A stretch of 64,000 nt of DNA from Fistulifera solaris (lineage: Eukaryota; Bacillariophyta; Bacillariophyceae; Naviculales; Stauroneidaceae): positions 402,501-466,500 of the forward strand of contig AP026154.1 of NCBI GenBank assembly GCA_030295235.1, given 5' to 3'. The stretch's first letter is position 1. The number at the start of each line of letters is the position of its first letter. Both the position numbers and the translations under genes were made by a program. Positions 47,899 through 59,030 of the stretch are shown piece after piece. A model generated the notes under the pieces. It was given only the letters and a program-made list of their open reading frames with translations. It did no database searches and was not told the DNA's origin.

Positions 47899-48159
47899 GA
47901 TCTGGCTCGAAAAGAAGAGGGTTGCACCCTAGCGTCGAAATTCATTACCATATTGTAGTACCGCTACGATCTCATTCCGGAAGCGGGAAAGCCGGCCTGC
48001 GCGCACATTTGTGTTTTCCCAATCACATTCAACAACATAACAAAATCATCATTGCTCGTCGATAAAATTCATCGCACAATAAGAAGTATTATAAGAATAC
48101 GTAAAAGGAAGTTAATACTACCCATTCAGCTTGAGAATTTTGTTTGCTTTTGCATCAGA

Positions 48160-51100
48160 ATGAATCCAAGCAAATCGACTGTCGTCAAGAATCCTTACGC
48201 GAAAGCCAGCAATCCTTACGTGAAAGCCAACAATCCTTCCACGAAGTCATCCATCAATCATGATACAAATAAAGCACCTCTCTCAACTTCTTCTTCTTCT
48301 TCACTGGCTACTGCTGTGAAAAAATCAGAGGTTTTCTCCGAAAGCGGTACCACCGAAAGCGAAAGAAACGATGAAACCGGAAGTACCGAAGAATCCAAAT
48401 GCAGCCATCTCCAAGCCCTCGGAGCCGCGCACATTCGACAAAAAGAATCCACCATCTCTGAAAATGAAGCTCAAAAAAGAGATTGAAAACCTCAAGAAAC
48501 AACAGCAACGTCAAAAGAGCGACTGGAAGCAGAGCGGCATCGACGTAAATTGGAGAAACAGAAGCGAAAGCAGGAAGAAGAGCAGTTGAAGCAGCTAGAG
48601 GAACGGCGAAAGCAGGAAGAAGGAACAAATCAGCAAAAAAAGCAACCACATCCCACACCATCCTCAAAAAGTACAGTCAATGCTCATGTTACGCCATCGC
48701 CTCAGTTTGCGCCGTCCAAGGAAAGCTACGTCAACATTCAATCAAATCATATGGGCACCCAGAATCCACCCGAGACTCCTTTTGTGAATTCAAAAGTCGC
48801 AAATTACTCTCTAGAACACGCCCAATTGGATGCTCTGGTAAAGCGGGAGAGCCACGGATTGTCGAATCATCCCTTTTCTGCGCCTTCGATACATTCTCAT
48901 AAAACAGCCCCGTTTGTCGCACCCAATGCTGTAACGTATCATCCCACGACAACCCTTGCCGCTCTACCTGAAATACTTTCGCGTCAAAAACACCCGGTGA
49001 TGGCACATCCCTTGTTGAACGAACCATCATCTGTCTCAAAAACAAGCTACAGCAACAATGTGTTCGCATTGACATCAAGCAGCAATGTGATTCCACAATT
49101 ATTGCAACCAGCTCCAAATCCATTTGCGCACCCGATGCCTGACGCAGCGGGAGTGTATACGAATCCCTACGCGTTCTCTTCGAATGCCTGGATGCCCACG
49201 TGGCAGCAAGCCGTGTATCAGCTTCAGCAACAACAGCTGCTTCAGCAGCAGCCCTTTACTACACCAACGCCCTCTCTTCCGCAAATATCTTGACTGCTCC
49301 TATGAATCCCTGGGCCATGACCATGGCTGCGGCTTCGATGGGCCAGGCGTTGCCACAGGCACAGTCCGTCCGACGTACTCAGAAAAGAAGACTCTCTCGC
49401 CGCAGGATTGGCGCCTCATTTCGACTCCTTGTCGATCTCCCTCACCGTTTGCCCGCACTCATGAAATCCTGCCGTATGCGATCGTCATGGTCAAGCATGC
49501 CCAGGATCACAAAGGATTTGGTGTGACCTTGAAGAAGGTTGCCGAATGTGCTCTCGTCGGTTTTGATGAGTGGCCGACGCACGAATTGGTCCCCAGCGAG
49601 ACAACGAAAGAAGTCAAAGCGGAAACAATAAATACCGGCATTTCTGCTTCTGACGTGAATGAAATCGAAGGAGTCAAAAAAGCCGAAAACGAAGATCAAC
49701 AGGTCAATCAGAGCGGTTCATCAGAGATGATCGAGGCAGCAAACGTAGAGGATGACCGGTCCGTAGTCTTTGATACATGCTCGAAAGTTAAGCAAAACGA
49801 TGCCACGATGGCGGCCAGTTCTTCGGCCACCGTCTTAGATAGCCCTAATGTAGCGTCCTCATTGGTACCCAACGAAAGCGACGCAAAAGTTGCGACTCCT
49901 CTAGCGAGTACTTCGGTCTTGGATACAAGTCAGGCAGTAGCGGGTGAAGATCCAAATATGGCCGAAACCTCTTGCTGTCCGTTTAAAACAGTGGAGATCA
50001 ACTCGACTAATGAAGCTTCTGATATGCCTCAAAGCTCATCATCTATTGTGCCCGTCGAAAGAGTTAGTGGGTCTTCTGAACTTTCCGCTTCTGTAGGACG
50101 TCAATCGATCGCGGATCAAGAAAAAATGAATGATGAACCTCACCAGCAGCCAAAGATACTTGGGGAAAACGTTTCCCCTACGTCGTCTGAATCGTCGCCC
50201 TTATTGACAACCAGTGAGGTCAAAGGTGCGACTCAAGTATCTACCGCAGCAGAGGTTTTGCACAGCAAAGACCGACAACGCAAACGTCGGCGTCTTTTCT
50301 TCTGTGTCATGGAGGTTTTGAATGCGGCAGAGCAGAACCAGCGATCCCATCCTTCGAAACATTCAAATATGCACCTGGAAGAAGGAGATATCATCCTCAC
50401 AATTCAGGGCGAACAAACAGGTCGAAAGTCGTTTGACGATGCTGTCAAGATGTTTGCTTCCGTTACTGCTGTCGGTGACGACGGATTTATTCAGTGTGTG
50501 GTTACTGTGGCTCGCCGAAAGAAAGTAGCCCCGCCTCCAGCCCGCCTTCCAAAATGCATCCCGTCGATGATGAAGAACGGTTCGTCATCTCCTCTTACTG
50601 AACTTGGTTACAAAGCACTGGCCGCAGCCATGATTGAGGTTGCGAGAAATCAAAACCGGCTTTTGGGCCATACCATCTGCTCAAATTCGATGAGTGAGTT
50701 GTTTCAAGCTTCTTCGTTGCTATCTACTCATACTGCGGATTACTTGCTTTCTTCTTGGGGGTCTATATTTGAGAGAATTAAGCGTGAAATGAGACGAAGA
50801 GCTGCTGAACATTGGGCATCGAAATGGCAACTTGAAACAGCGGAAATTAAGGCCTCGACCAAATCGCCCTTGTCGGACGCTCAAAGAAGTTCACGTAGAG
50901 CACGACCGCGACCGGCGAAGGGCTGCCGCTGCGGCAGTCAGGAACACGAATACGTCAACGACCGCAATTGCCCACTGTACAGCAACCTCCGTCGTCTAAA
51001 GAAGGATGACTCCGCGGAAGAAGTTGACACGAAGTCTAATCGCCCTCAGATTAAAGGTCCAAAAGATTTGAATGCCGTTGAGAAAGCTTTTAAGGATAGA

Positions 51101-52184
51101 TTCATTCGAATGAAAGAAGAAGAGGCAGCCCTTGAGGCGGAGGCTGAGTTCGTTGGTGAAATGGAATCCATTCAACTTGAGAAGTGCGGAATGGCAATCT
51201 TCGCACCAGGAAGTCTTGCTGCGATGGTTTTGTCTGCCGTATCGGAGATAGAGCCAATGTTTCGTGGCCGGAAGGCTGCTCGACCGCTTGAACCTGAAGA
51301 GCCGGTATTACTTGAGAATGAGGCTAAGGACGATTCTGACGATGACGATGACGACGTTCCCCTCACGTCTTTAGGAAAACGAAGTGCCAATGACGCTACT
51401 CCACCGCACAACAAGAAGACGAAAGCAGAAGCACAAATTCCCTTGGATTATCTGATTTCGCTGATTCGATACGTGTGTTCGAGATGGGGACACGTCTATC
51501 GGGAACCCTCTGAGCTAGACTACGCATGGTGAGTTATCGGTCGTGTTTCTTCTGTAAGACTGCCGTAAAAAATGTTCTGAAACCCAATTGTTTCATCTGT
51601 TTTATTTTAGGAGATGGGAAGTGTATCATGGTCAGTTTTCACTAGCAGATTCGTCAACCGTCGCTAAGAATCCTAGACGCGCGGGCGCTTTGAGCTTGGA
51701 ACAAATTTTCTTTTCATTCGATACGGAAATGGTAAAAGAAATCGAGCAATGCAATGGGCCTCTGACGAACTTATCCTTGAATACTCTGAATACCGCTGCA
51801 TTTGCTGTGCTGCCTTCCGCAACCGGAATTATTGATGAGCTTTACGCTTTATTGCGCAGTTCTATCCTCACGCTGAATGAAGTCGGTATTCCCCAACTGG
51901 CTCCGCACTGGTTCGCTAACGTCGATGTCCTGCTTTTGGACGATATGGACTCCTATTGGGGCATTCGTGCTGACCCAACTGGAAAATTTGGCATGTCGCA
52001 ACACGTTCGTGCAACCCTCCACCGTGAATGGGAAAAGACAGACGAGGGATGGATTTTGGTTGTCGAAGATCCTTACGATGTGGTGCACGAATTTGCCGTT
52101 TTTGACGAATGGCGAGATGCCTTCGAAGATAAAGAAAGGACCAAAGCGGACAGCATTGAAGGTGTGGGTCGATTTGGTATTTAG
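48160..52184 (+). CDS. Large protein with interrupted PDZ-like domain and zinc knuckle
   Basis: One gene read through several frames plus a clear intron (51529-51610, GTGAGT to TTTTAG; junction Y-A-W-R-W-E-V). The ATG at 48160 opens three tandem NPY-type repeats (VKNPYAKAS, NPYVKAN), then a Lys/Glu/Gln coiled coil (ERLEAERHRRKLEKQKR), Pro/Gln-rich sequence and polyQ. A PDZ-like fold appears split: HAQDHKGFGVTLKKV (near 49495-49540) and FFCVMEVLNAAEQ ... LEEGDIILTIQGEQTGRKSF ... VVTVARRKK (50300-50528), with about 245 Ser/Thr-rich residues between. A zinc-knuckle-like CRCGSQEHEYVNDRNCPLY follows near 50925-50980, then an acidic run (DDSDDDDDD), a basic NLS-like stretch and an unknown C-terminal domain. 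At least four one-base slips occur between 48330 and 49400, one at a four-A run (48513-48516). Possibly nuclear; function unknown. Confidence 0.65.
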
Positions 52185-52238
52185 TTCTAATAACAAATTA
52201 GATTTCTGCGGCTACTTACTGCTCGCCAGCTTCCTAGG

Positions 52239-53872
52239 TCACACCATGATCTGGCAATCCTCACCCAGCGCGTTGGTCCCTATTAGTTCGTCCAAATGAT
52301 CCAAGACATTGTTTTTCAAGATGAGATCAGCATATAAGTTGTGGACTGCGCCCACAAACGTTTCAAAGTAAGGCAGATGCGCAACTTCTTGCATGTTGCC
52401 ACCGTCTTCCGCTACGAGATAGGCCCAGATGATCACTCGACAAACACCTTCGCCTCTCGCCAAGCAATGGCTTAAATTATAAACCAAGTCGTCGATTTGT
52501 ATCATGCAGGTGCAACGAAAGTCATACCATCCCTCGTTCAAGTTAAATGCCAGTCGATCACCATATTCCTCGGTCGTATTGGAAGACTCCTTGATTTGTT
52601 TGTATTCTGCCGCCACATGTTCTCGACTGAACTGATTCAACCATCCTCGGTAACGTGTCCTGAACTTTTTCATGGGAGTCATGTTCACCGTCTGGGCGGG
52701 TGTCAACCACCGCAACAGTACCGCAAAGGCCCACGCCATGGCCACGGTCACCGGCTGTTCTTGCCGCAACAAATCCGCCACGGTCGGCCCGAAACGAATG
52801 CCACCTTTGGCAGCCCCGTTTTGTGTGATGAAAAAGGTACTCAATCCAAAATGCGGATGCAACAAACGCTGACGCCAATCGTCCCACACCAACTGCGCTT
52901 CCGAGGGAGCACACGGAGTATTTGGTCTTGTACCAACGCATCCAAATACTTCAAGAACGTGCGAGCGATTCCGGAAGACGGCGACGACAAAATGGTAGTC
53001 TGCAGACACGAACACAACGCCAAGGCGTGTGCGATTGCCGTATGAGTCCCATTGGCAATGCGCAATTTCCAGGTCACATCCTGTTGTAAGGCTTCTATGG
53101 AGTTGCGAATGATGACACCCGGAATAGTGTGGAATTCGGGCGGCAAATCGTTTCCGAGATCCGCCACTACCAAGGCTTTGGCTGGTTGTGGTTCGGCTCG
53201 AGGAACCAGTACATCATTTGGTCGATGCGACGTAATACGATCCACCATGCTGTTAAGAAAGACAACGCGTTCTTCCAGAAACTGTCCATCATCATCGTTG
53301 CCTCCTTGTTGTTGCAACAATGTCATCATGTGGCGTCGAATGACATTCCCATTCAAAGGCACATTGTCGGTATTGACGACACAGATTTTCGTCGTAGGTG
53401 CTTTAGTTCGAAGGGAGCACAGAAAACGAAACAATTGTTGCATCGCCTCGGTATCGGCCGAAGCCAAACCGGCTTCGGTGACACCGACGGCAATCAGAAA
53501 GGGTTTCGTTTGATCCAAAGATACCGATTTCCACCATTTATTATAAAAGGCTTGCTGATCTTGTTCGGTTCCCCACGAGAAAGCACCGTAACAGTCATAC
53601 TGATCGGTTTGAATTTCTCCAGAGGCCAAGACCGTATCAACGGGCAACGATACGACGTTGTCGCCCTTTGCGAGACAATCCTCGACAAAGGAACGTCCGC
53701 GCGGTTGAATGAAGACAGGATGATAGTGAGCGGCTTGCAAGGCCGGAACCCATACTGCCCGCAAGAAGCGTCCCGTTCCCAAACAAATGGAATCGATCGT
53801 CGTCAAGGAACAAAAGTAAGACGGAGAAGACGAAGGAGAAGAAGTCATGATACTGTCTTCAGTTCGACACAT
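52239..53872 (-). CDS. Mannitol-dehydrogenase-family polyol oxidoreductase
   Basis: Member of the long-chain polyol dehydrogenase family (mannitol 2-dehydrogenase, mannonate/tagaturonate reductases), which interconvert a sugar alcohol and a ketose or acid with NAD(P). The N-terminal Rossmann half shows GTGRFLRAVWVPAL, NTDNVPLNGNVIRRHM, FLNSMVDRIT (family form FPNTMVDRITP) and VVADLGND; the C-terminal half begins KLRIANGTHTAIAHALAL, with the catalytic Lys in that K-x-R-x-x-N-G block, and continues APSEAQLVWDDWRQRLLHP to 52239. The two halves lie in different frames meeting near 52905-52935, and the span is one base short of a multiple of three. The ATG at 53872 or 53848 may start it. No targeting sequence is evident. 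Its stop lies 55 bp from the convergent upstream gene. Substrate unknown. Confidence 0.82.
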
Positions 53873-54571
53873 TTCTTTCAGTTTGAAAAAGCAGGCGCGT
53901 CGTCAACGAGATTATCGTGGCTATACCACGTTCCATGGCGCCAGATTTTTTTACGACATCACGGAGTAACTTTTTTTGCGAGATACTTTGTACAGCTGTT
54001 TTATAGAGTACTGGTACTGGTGACGAACAACCGCTTCCACTACTTTATGGCAAAATAAATAAAGTGACTGACGCTATTGGACCTAAGAAATCTGTCAAAC
54101 GATAGTGCATTTACGATCTTGAGCAACTTTATGGTTGTCCAGAGGCCTTCTTTATCGCAATTCTTAAACGCTTCGCTCGTTGCTAAGAGCACCTTTAACC
54201 CGATACTGAAAAACAACACTCTTCGACCACTCTATCTCTTTGGACTTCAAACTCAAAGAAAGCTCCCTCTAGAGACTCTAGAGGGAGACCCTAGATTCTA
54301 GAGTCTCAAAGTCCAGACGATCGTTGCGATAGGGGGATTAACATTGTGCCATTTTGCCCTTCGATAAGAATTTCCGGAACATCGTCAATCCGAGTCGGAA
54401 AATATGTTGCATCTCGCTGGATATACTTGTAGAAACACCAAGAGGAAAAAGAGATCATTTAATTAATAAATGTACATTTATTTGTGCAATTACGATCTAA
54501 ATACGAAGTGGATCGCTTTTGCTTTCTCATCAAATACATGACATGTCTGGATAGATTCGCTCACATCACAC
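53873..54571. other. Spacer with GTAC element and long hairpin
   Basis: About 700 bp. gtactggtactggt at 54008-54021 lies 137 bp before the dehydrogenase start, with cacggagta at 53960-53968. A perfect 12-bp-arm inverted repeat sits at 54263-54287. No gene seen. Confidence 0.45.
54263..54287. repeat. Perfect inverted repeat (12-bp arms, 1-bp centre)
   Basis: Arms ctccctctagag and ctctagagggag separated by one A. A second, overlapping pair, agactctaga at 54273-54282 and tctagagtct about 15 bp on, extends the self-complementary zone, and the flanks (tttggactt / aaagtcca) also pair imperfectly. It could be a folded 3' end or a small mobile remnant. Confidence 0.8.
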
Positions 54572-55225
54572 TCAAGCAGCGGCCGCTGACAAAGCATCAT
54601 GCGGCAACAACAGGGCTGCCAATTTACATGCCCGCGGAGAAAGCTCTTGAGAAAGATATGATAATTGAGGAAGCGTCGAGCAACAGTGCCGAATAGCCAA
54701 TTGAATAGTGGCCGCCTGGAAAAACACTTCATTTTCGTAGGGTTTTACTTTGGATTGCAACAGACCATCCGCAAGTTTCATCAGCGAAGTCATAGCACGA
54801 GGGGACTGCATCGCCAAATGATTTGCTAAGCCCGTGTTGTACAGAATAATTGCGGACTGCATGTCAACATCTTCGTAACATTCTGTGTCGATATCGCAGA
54901 TGCGAATCGTGTAAAGAACGTTGGAAGGAGGCTGGTCTTCAGCGTGATTCTTCATGACATTGAGAAAGGAAAGAGGATCATCCATCAAATCCTTGAAAGT
55001 TGGAGAGTTGTGATCAATGGAGGAAACAGCCTTTGGCTGAAACAAACGTAGCTGAGCCCGTCGTAACATGCTCTCTTCGTCCGAGATCGACGACTGACTG
55101 TTCAAGTATTGTCGCAGGAGGCGCGTGGCATCTTGAAGCGTCGCCAAAGCTTCTTGAAACAAATGGCGATGTAACATCTCTACACTCATGTTATTGAGCG
55201 CGATTGCGGTGCGTGACAAGGCCAT
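54572..55225 (-). CDS. TPR-like helical protein
   Basis: An intact 217-aa frame with ATG at 55225. Helical pairs near both ends have TPR-like spacing: ALNNMSVEMLHRHLFQEAL.ATLQDATRLL at the start and MQSAIILYNTGLANHLAM later, the latter a common heterokont TPR form (A-I-x-x-Y-N-x-G-L-x-x-H). No catalytic motif and no targeting signal, so probably cytosolic. The element ccaggtactggtaccaggtac sits at 55361-55381, 136-156 bp upstream. It differs from the other TPR protein at 43.9 kb and is not an obvious duplicate. Confidence 0.78.
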   Translation of the reverse strand: MALSRTAIALNNMSVEMLHRHLFQEALATLQDATRLLRQYLNSQSSISDEESMLRRAQLRLFQPKAVSSIDHNSPTFKDLMDDPLSFLNVMKNHAEDQPPSNVLYTIRICDIDTECYEDVDMQSAIILYNTGLANHLAMQSPRAMTSLMKLADGLLQSKVKPYENEVFFQAATIQLAIRHCCSTLPQLSYLSQELSPRACKLAALLLPHDALSAAAA

Positions 55226-56549
55226 CTTGGGTCGATAAGAAGCAAAACGACGAAATCAGAAAAGGAGATACGGAGAAAATAATGAGGCTGCGTGGGGAGT
55301 GATGAGCGAGGAGATTACAAGTATTTTTTCGTCGCCCTCGGCCTTGCATGCATGATCAGACCAGGTACTGGTACCAGGTACATGCAAAAAGAACTCAATT
55401 CTTCGGAATCTTGTGCGAATAAAATGGGGGAACCGACGTCAACTATAACTTGTTCAGTACAACCATAACATATCTTATGGCAGTTTCAAACCCATTATAG
55501 TTCTATTACTGGCTCGGGCCAGCTGTAAAAAAGAACATGGAACACAAAGAAGAAAGCGTATGATGCTTCGTGTTTCGTATTTCGTATCATCGATTCCCAA
55601 CTCCTAAGCCCGACTCGGAGTTCGGAATTAAAGGAGGACGAAATTCATAAATTAGAAGGTTAAGGCCGAATCCCCCAACACCGAGCCAATCACAATCATC
55701 GATCTTCATGGAGAATATCCGAAGTGCAGAAATGCATTTGCAACCGGCACTCATAGACAGCAACAGTGAAACACGTAGGTTACCGTTACCTGGTAACACG
55801 TAATACCCATGTTGACGCAAACTTATTTCTGCTTTTCTGCTGGCACGCGTGCGACGTGCGAATCTTGCGTGCGGAATAGATTCATTCATTATTCATCCTT
55901 CGAATGGCAACGTGAAATAATGGAATAATCCGTTTGCTGCAAACCCACTGAATTCTTACATCGTCGCGCCACGAAAAAGTGTTGTGGGTTCCCCAGACTT
56001 GTATGATTCAACCAAACTTTTACCTACGAAATGCAGGATAGCGAGGTATCGATGAGAGTATAGTTCCAAGTTCCAGGCGTAGTCTACGAAAAACAACGGA
56101 AGCCTATCATAGCATTCCTTGAAAACATGCGGATTTGAAGCCTTGACTTACCATAAGTGTAGATGGAATAGTAGATCAATCTCCCCAAATATCTTGGAGT
56201 AGAAACTACTTGCAATCTATTTCTCCTCCAGATTCTATCATCTTCAATCAGCACTCTATCCATTTCACAAGAAACGCTCGCCTGCTCGCGCCGCCCTAGC
56301 TTTGTCCTGCGCTCGTACGTCGTACGTCGTCGTCTCCCCCTTTGATTTTGATGCCTGTGTCCTTGACAAAGTACTTTACGATCACTCGCCCCTTTCCTTG
56401 CTGCTTTTTCCTCATGATTTTCCGTCGCGATACCGAAAGCCGAGACGCTGCCGACGATACGCTCAATTCGTTCATTGTTATTGCAGTCATATTATTATTA
56501 CTAAACACGAATTGCCGCAGTTTCAGCACATTTAAACTGCACGAAAAAG
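55226..56549. other. Divergent spacer, TPR / HCNGP-like gene
   Basis: About 1.3 kb between head-to-head genes. It carries ccaggtactggtaccaggtac (55361-55381) and ggttaccgttacctggtaac (55779-55798). No gene I can support. Confidence 0.4.
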
Positions 56550-56852
56550 ATGGATACGCTGAACGATTACGACGACGAATCATCATCCAGTGAAGCGTCG
56601 GCTTCTAGCCATCTCAACGACACCGCGGCTCAAAACAACTCTCTATCACCACAGCAACCTACTTCACAACGACTGAATCAAATTCGCATGCAGCAACAGC
56701 AGCAGTCGTTGTCATGGATTCAGCGACTACAGTCTCAACCCGAATTTCACAATCCACATTTCTTTCAATCCGTCGTCGAACACTTTAACATCGATCCGTT
56801 TGGGACGCAAATTATCAAAAATAAACAGTATAAAAAACAGCCGACCAAGTAG
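56550..56852 (+). CDS. Small HCNGP/SAP30BP-like protein
   Basis: An intact 100-aa frame with ATG at 56550. The N-terminal half is acidic, Ser-rich and Gln-rich. The C-terminal half, RLQSQPEFHNPHFFQSVVEH followed by FNIDPFGTQI, matches the core of the HCNGP family (x-F-x-N-P-x-I/F ... I-D-x-x-G-T), nuclear proteins that act in transcription and splicing. The domain is at the short end of the family's range and the usual P-x-D-x-F-D-P end is replaced by KNKQYKKQ. Family is likely, function inferred. Confidence 0.62.
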   Translation: MDTLNDYDDESSSSEASASSHLNDTAAQNNSLSPQQPTSQRLNQIRMQQQQQSLSWIQRLQSQPEFHNPHFFQSVVEHFNIDPFGTQIIKNKQYKKQPTK

Positions 56853-57249
56853 ATAACAAGAATGACAGGACGCACGCTTTCGTTCCGATGGATTCCTGAA
56901 GTCGATCGGTGGATAAATGAAGTGGTTCCGTTCATCCATCGCCACCATTGGAAAAGAGTGCGCACAATCTTCAAGGCAACAACAACTGCAAGCAACAGCT
57001 GAGAGAATCCTTTCATCCGCACCTTCTTTAATCGATCCTCGCTCATTTTGGAATCGATTGGTTCGAAACGCATGTGTTCCTCACAAGAAAGCGTGTATCT
57101 CTCCAAGCAACAGATAAATGAAACGCATGGCTTATATGATTATTGAAAAACGAAAGTACATCCGAATCCGGTCCTGCATCTTCTATTCCGCCACCTCCGC
57201 AACTTCTTCGTGAATCGGTGGACACGAAGAATGCTCCGACGCATCCGTA
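56853..57249. other. Spacer between convergent genes
   Basis: About 400 bp, no gene, repeat or RNA signal seen. Confidence 0.35.
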
Positions 57250-58362
57250 CTATTTTTCGTGCACGGGCACGACATCACCGGGCCAAACCGTCGTCATGAT
57301 GTCCTGCAAACTCTCTTTTGATGGACTGTGATGATGATGGGAATTCAATGGAGGATCGCAAATGATCAAGGGAATGGTATGAGTCGCTTCTTTGGTATCC
57401 AGGATACGAATGCACAAGAAGTGTTGGATTTGTATACGTTTCGTACCAAGATACGTATCCCGGGCTGTGGAGGGTATCGGAATAGAAATGGGAAAATTCT
57501 CCACAGCATGCAACTCCTGTTCCATCTCTAGTTTCATACGTTCTACGTCCGACCATTCCGGAGGATTGGTTGGCGCAAGGCGTTGTTCGGACTGTATGTG
57601 CTTGTGTGCATGAGCGGTATGACAATACGTCTTCCAGTGAATTTCTTCCATGACTTGAACTGTCACTTCTGCGGTAGGAGGACCTCGCATCGACAAGGAC
57701 ACTGGCAAAGACCGGCCTTTCGCGACATGCGTGTTTTCCATGTGCACGGCTAAAAGTAAGTCAGGAGACAACGACAATGGTGCCAAATGATACGGATGTG
57801 TCTTGGTCGACAAGGTAGGGCCGACAATATGAACCGGTCGCGTGACAGAAACGTGCGTCCCGTACCAAGCCGTCAATTCGTAACTGACGGAACAACCGCG
57901 GGGTCCATCGTCTTCGAAATAGAAGGAAGGAGCGAGTGATCCGGGTAAGAAAACGGCAAAGGGCAAAGTCGTCGTCGTCGTCGTTGTCGTCAAACCGTTT
58001 GGTTGCTCTTGATTAAAGTCGTGTAGTATTTGCTCTTCATCAAAGATAATGTCTTCCTTTTCCTGTCCGCGACACGAGTTTAACAAAGTGGGTGTCGTCC
58101 ATGTTTGTTCTTTGCCAATGAACGAAATGGATAATTTGCTATTTCCATCGGATTGCAGTGAGGGATATTCTACGGTAACGGTACCTTTGATCCATCGTTG
58201 CGCACGATAAACGCAATCTGTACAATCGATTAGCAAAGAAGAAACAGGGGGTGAGATCAAAGCAGCACGATGAATGCTTTCTCTCTCTTGCCGATCTGTC
58301 GCATTACCTTCATGATCTAGAGAAAGGTGCAATACGGTATTTTCGGTAGCGTTGACTTTCAT
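57250..58362 (-). CDS. Arrestin-fold (alpha-arrestin-like) protein
   Basis: An intact 370-aa frame, ATG at 58362. The arrestin N-lobe is visible as beta-strand pairs: RAQRWIKGTVTVEY, LSISFIGKEQTWT, then PFAVFLPGSLAPSFYF and GCSVSYELTAWYGTHVSVTRP, the family's P-F-x-F-x-L-P ... Y-x-L-x-A motif order. The C-lobe follows from ENTHVAKGRSLPVSLSMRG and VQVMEEIHWKTYCH. An eight-Thr tract encoded by a GTC-type repeat lies in the linker (57970-57990 on plus). No PPxY motif is visible, and the C-terminus is His/Ser-rich. Alpha-arrestins act as adaptors for membrane-protein ubiquitination and endocytosis; the partner here is unknown. Confidence 0.8.
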   Translation of the reverse strand: MKVNATENTVLHLSLDHEGNATDRQERESIHRAALISPPVSSLLIDCTDCVYRAQRWIKGTVTVEYPSLQSDGNSKLSISFIGKEQTWTTPTLLNSCRGQEKEDIIFDEEQILHDFNQEQPNGLTTTTTTTTLPFAVFLPGSLAPSFYFEDDGPRGCSVSYELTAWYGTHVSVTRPVHIVGPTLSTKTHPYHLAPLSLSPDLLLAVHMENTHVAKGRSLPVSLSMRGPPTAEVTVQVMEEIHWKTYCHTAHAHKHIQSEQRLAPTNPPEWSDVERMKLEMEQELHAVENFPISIPIPSTARDTYLGTKRIQIQHFLCIRILDTKEATHTIPLIICDPPLNSHHHHSPSKESLQDIMTTVWPGDVVPVHEK

Positions 58363-59030
58363 GGTAACTTGATGCTTTGTTTATTATTTTGATGTTACAA
58401 GAATAACGATGATAGTTTGTCGAAGTAAGGCCATGGGAGGGTGTGATGATGCGTAACAAACGGTTCGCATTTTCTCGTTGCGAATTTGGGCGGCTTTTAG
58501 TTGTTTCGTCGCGCGGTTCGGGTTTCTCGCAGAAGCATGTCAACGAATATTTACTATACGTGATAATGTAGTATAATCGCCAAGCAGACGGCGATTGTCC
58601 ATCCTCGCGTCGTCTGTCGTCTCTCGTCGGCATTTCTCGCCACGACGACGATGAGCCCAACCCGCCTCTCTCGAGTCGGAGAAAAGTCAAAGAAGCGCGA
58701 CCTCCCTCCTGAAATACCAATGAACAATGAAAAGAAAAGCAAAGAGCAAATCATCACAAAAACAATCTTCCGTTTGGATTACAACCGGGGAGTTTACGTT
58801 CGAGTCGAACTTCCTGTCCGATGCGACACCAACGACAGTTCGTGATGCCGTCGGCTCGGTCCCACGACGATGACGTCATTAGGGCCACAGAAAGCCGCGT
58901 TGATGGTTGATACCTGGTACGCCGTAGTAATTATGATGAATTGATGAATGCATGATGAAAATTTAACACAATCTACCTCACTTTCTTCCACAACACTTTT
59001 GATAACAAACAATCAACAAACTACCAAAAG
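58363..59030. promoter_or_regulatory. Divergent spacer with CRE palindrome
   Basis: About 670 bp. TGACGTCA lies at 58871-58878 and tacctggtac at 58911-58920, 160 and 111 bp before the next gene's ATG. The first equals the CO2/cAMP-responsive core known in Phaeodactylum; relevance here is inferred. Confidence 0.45.
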
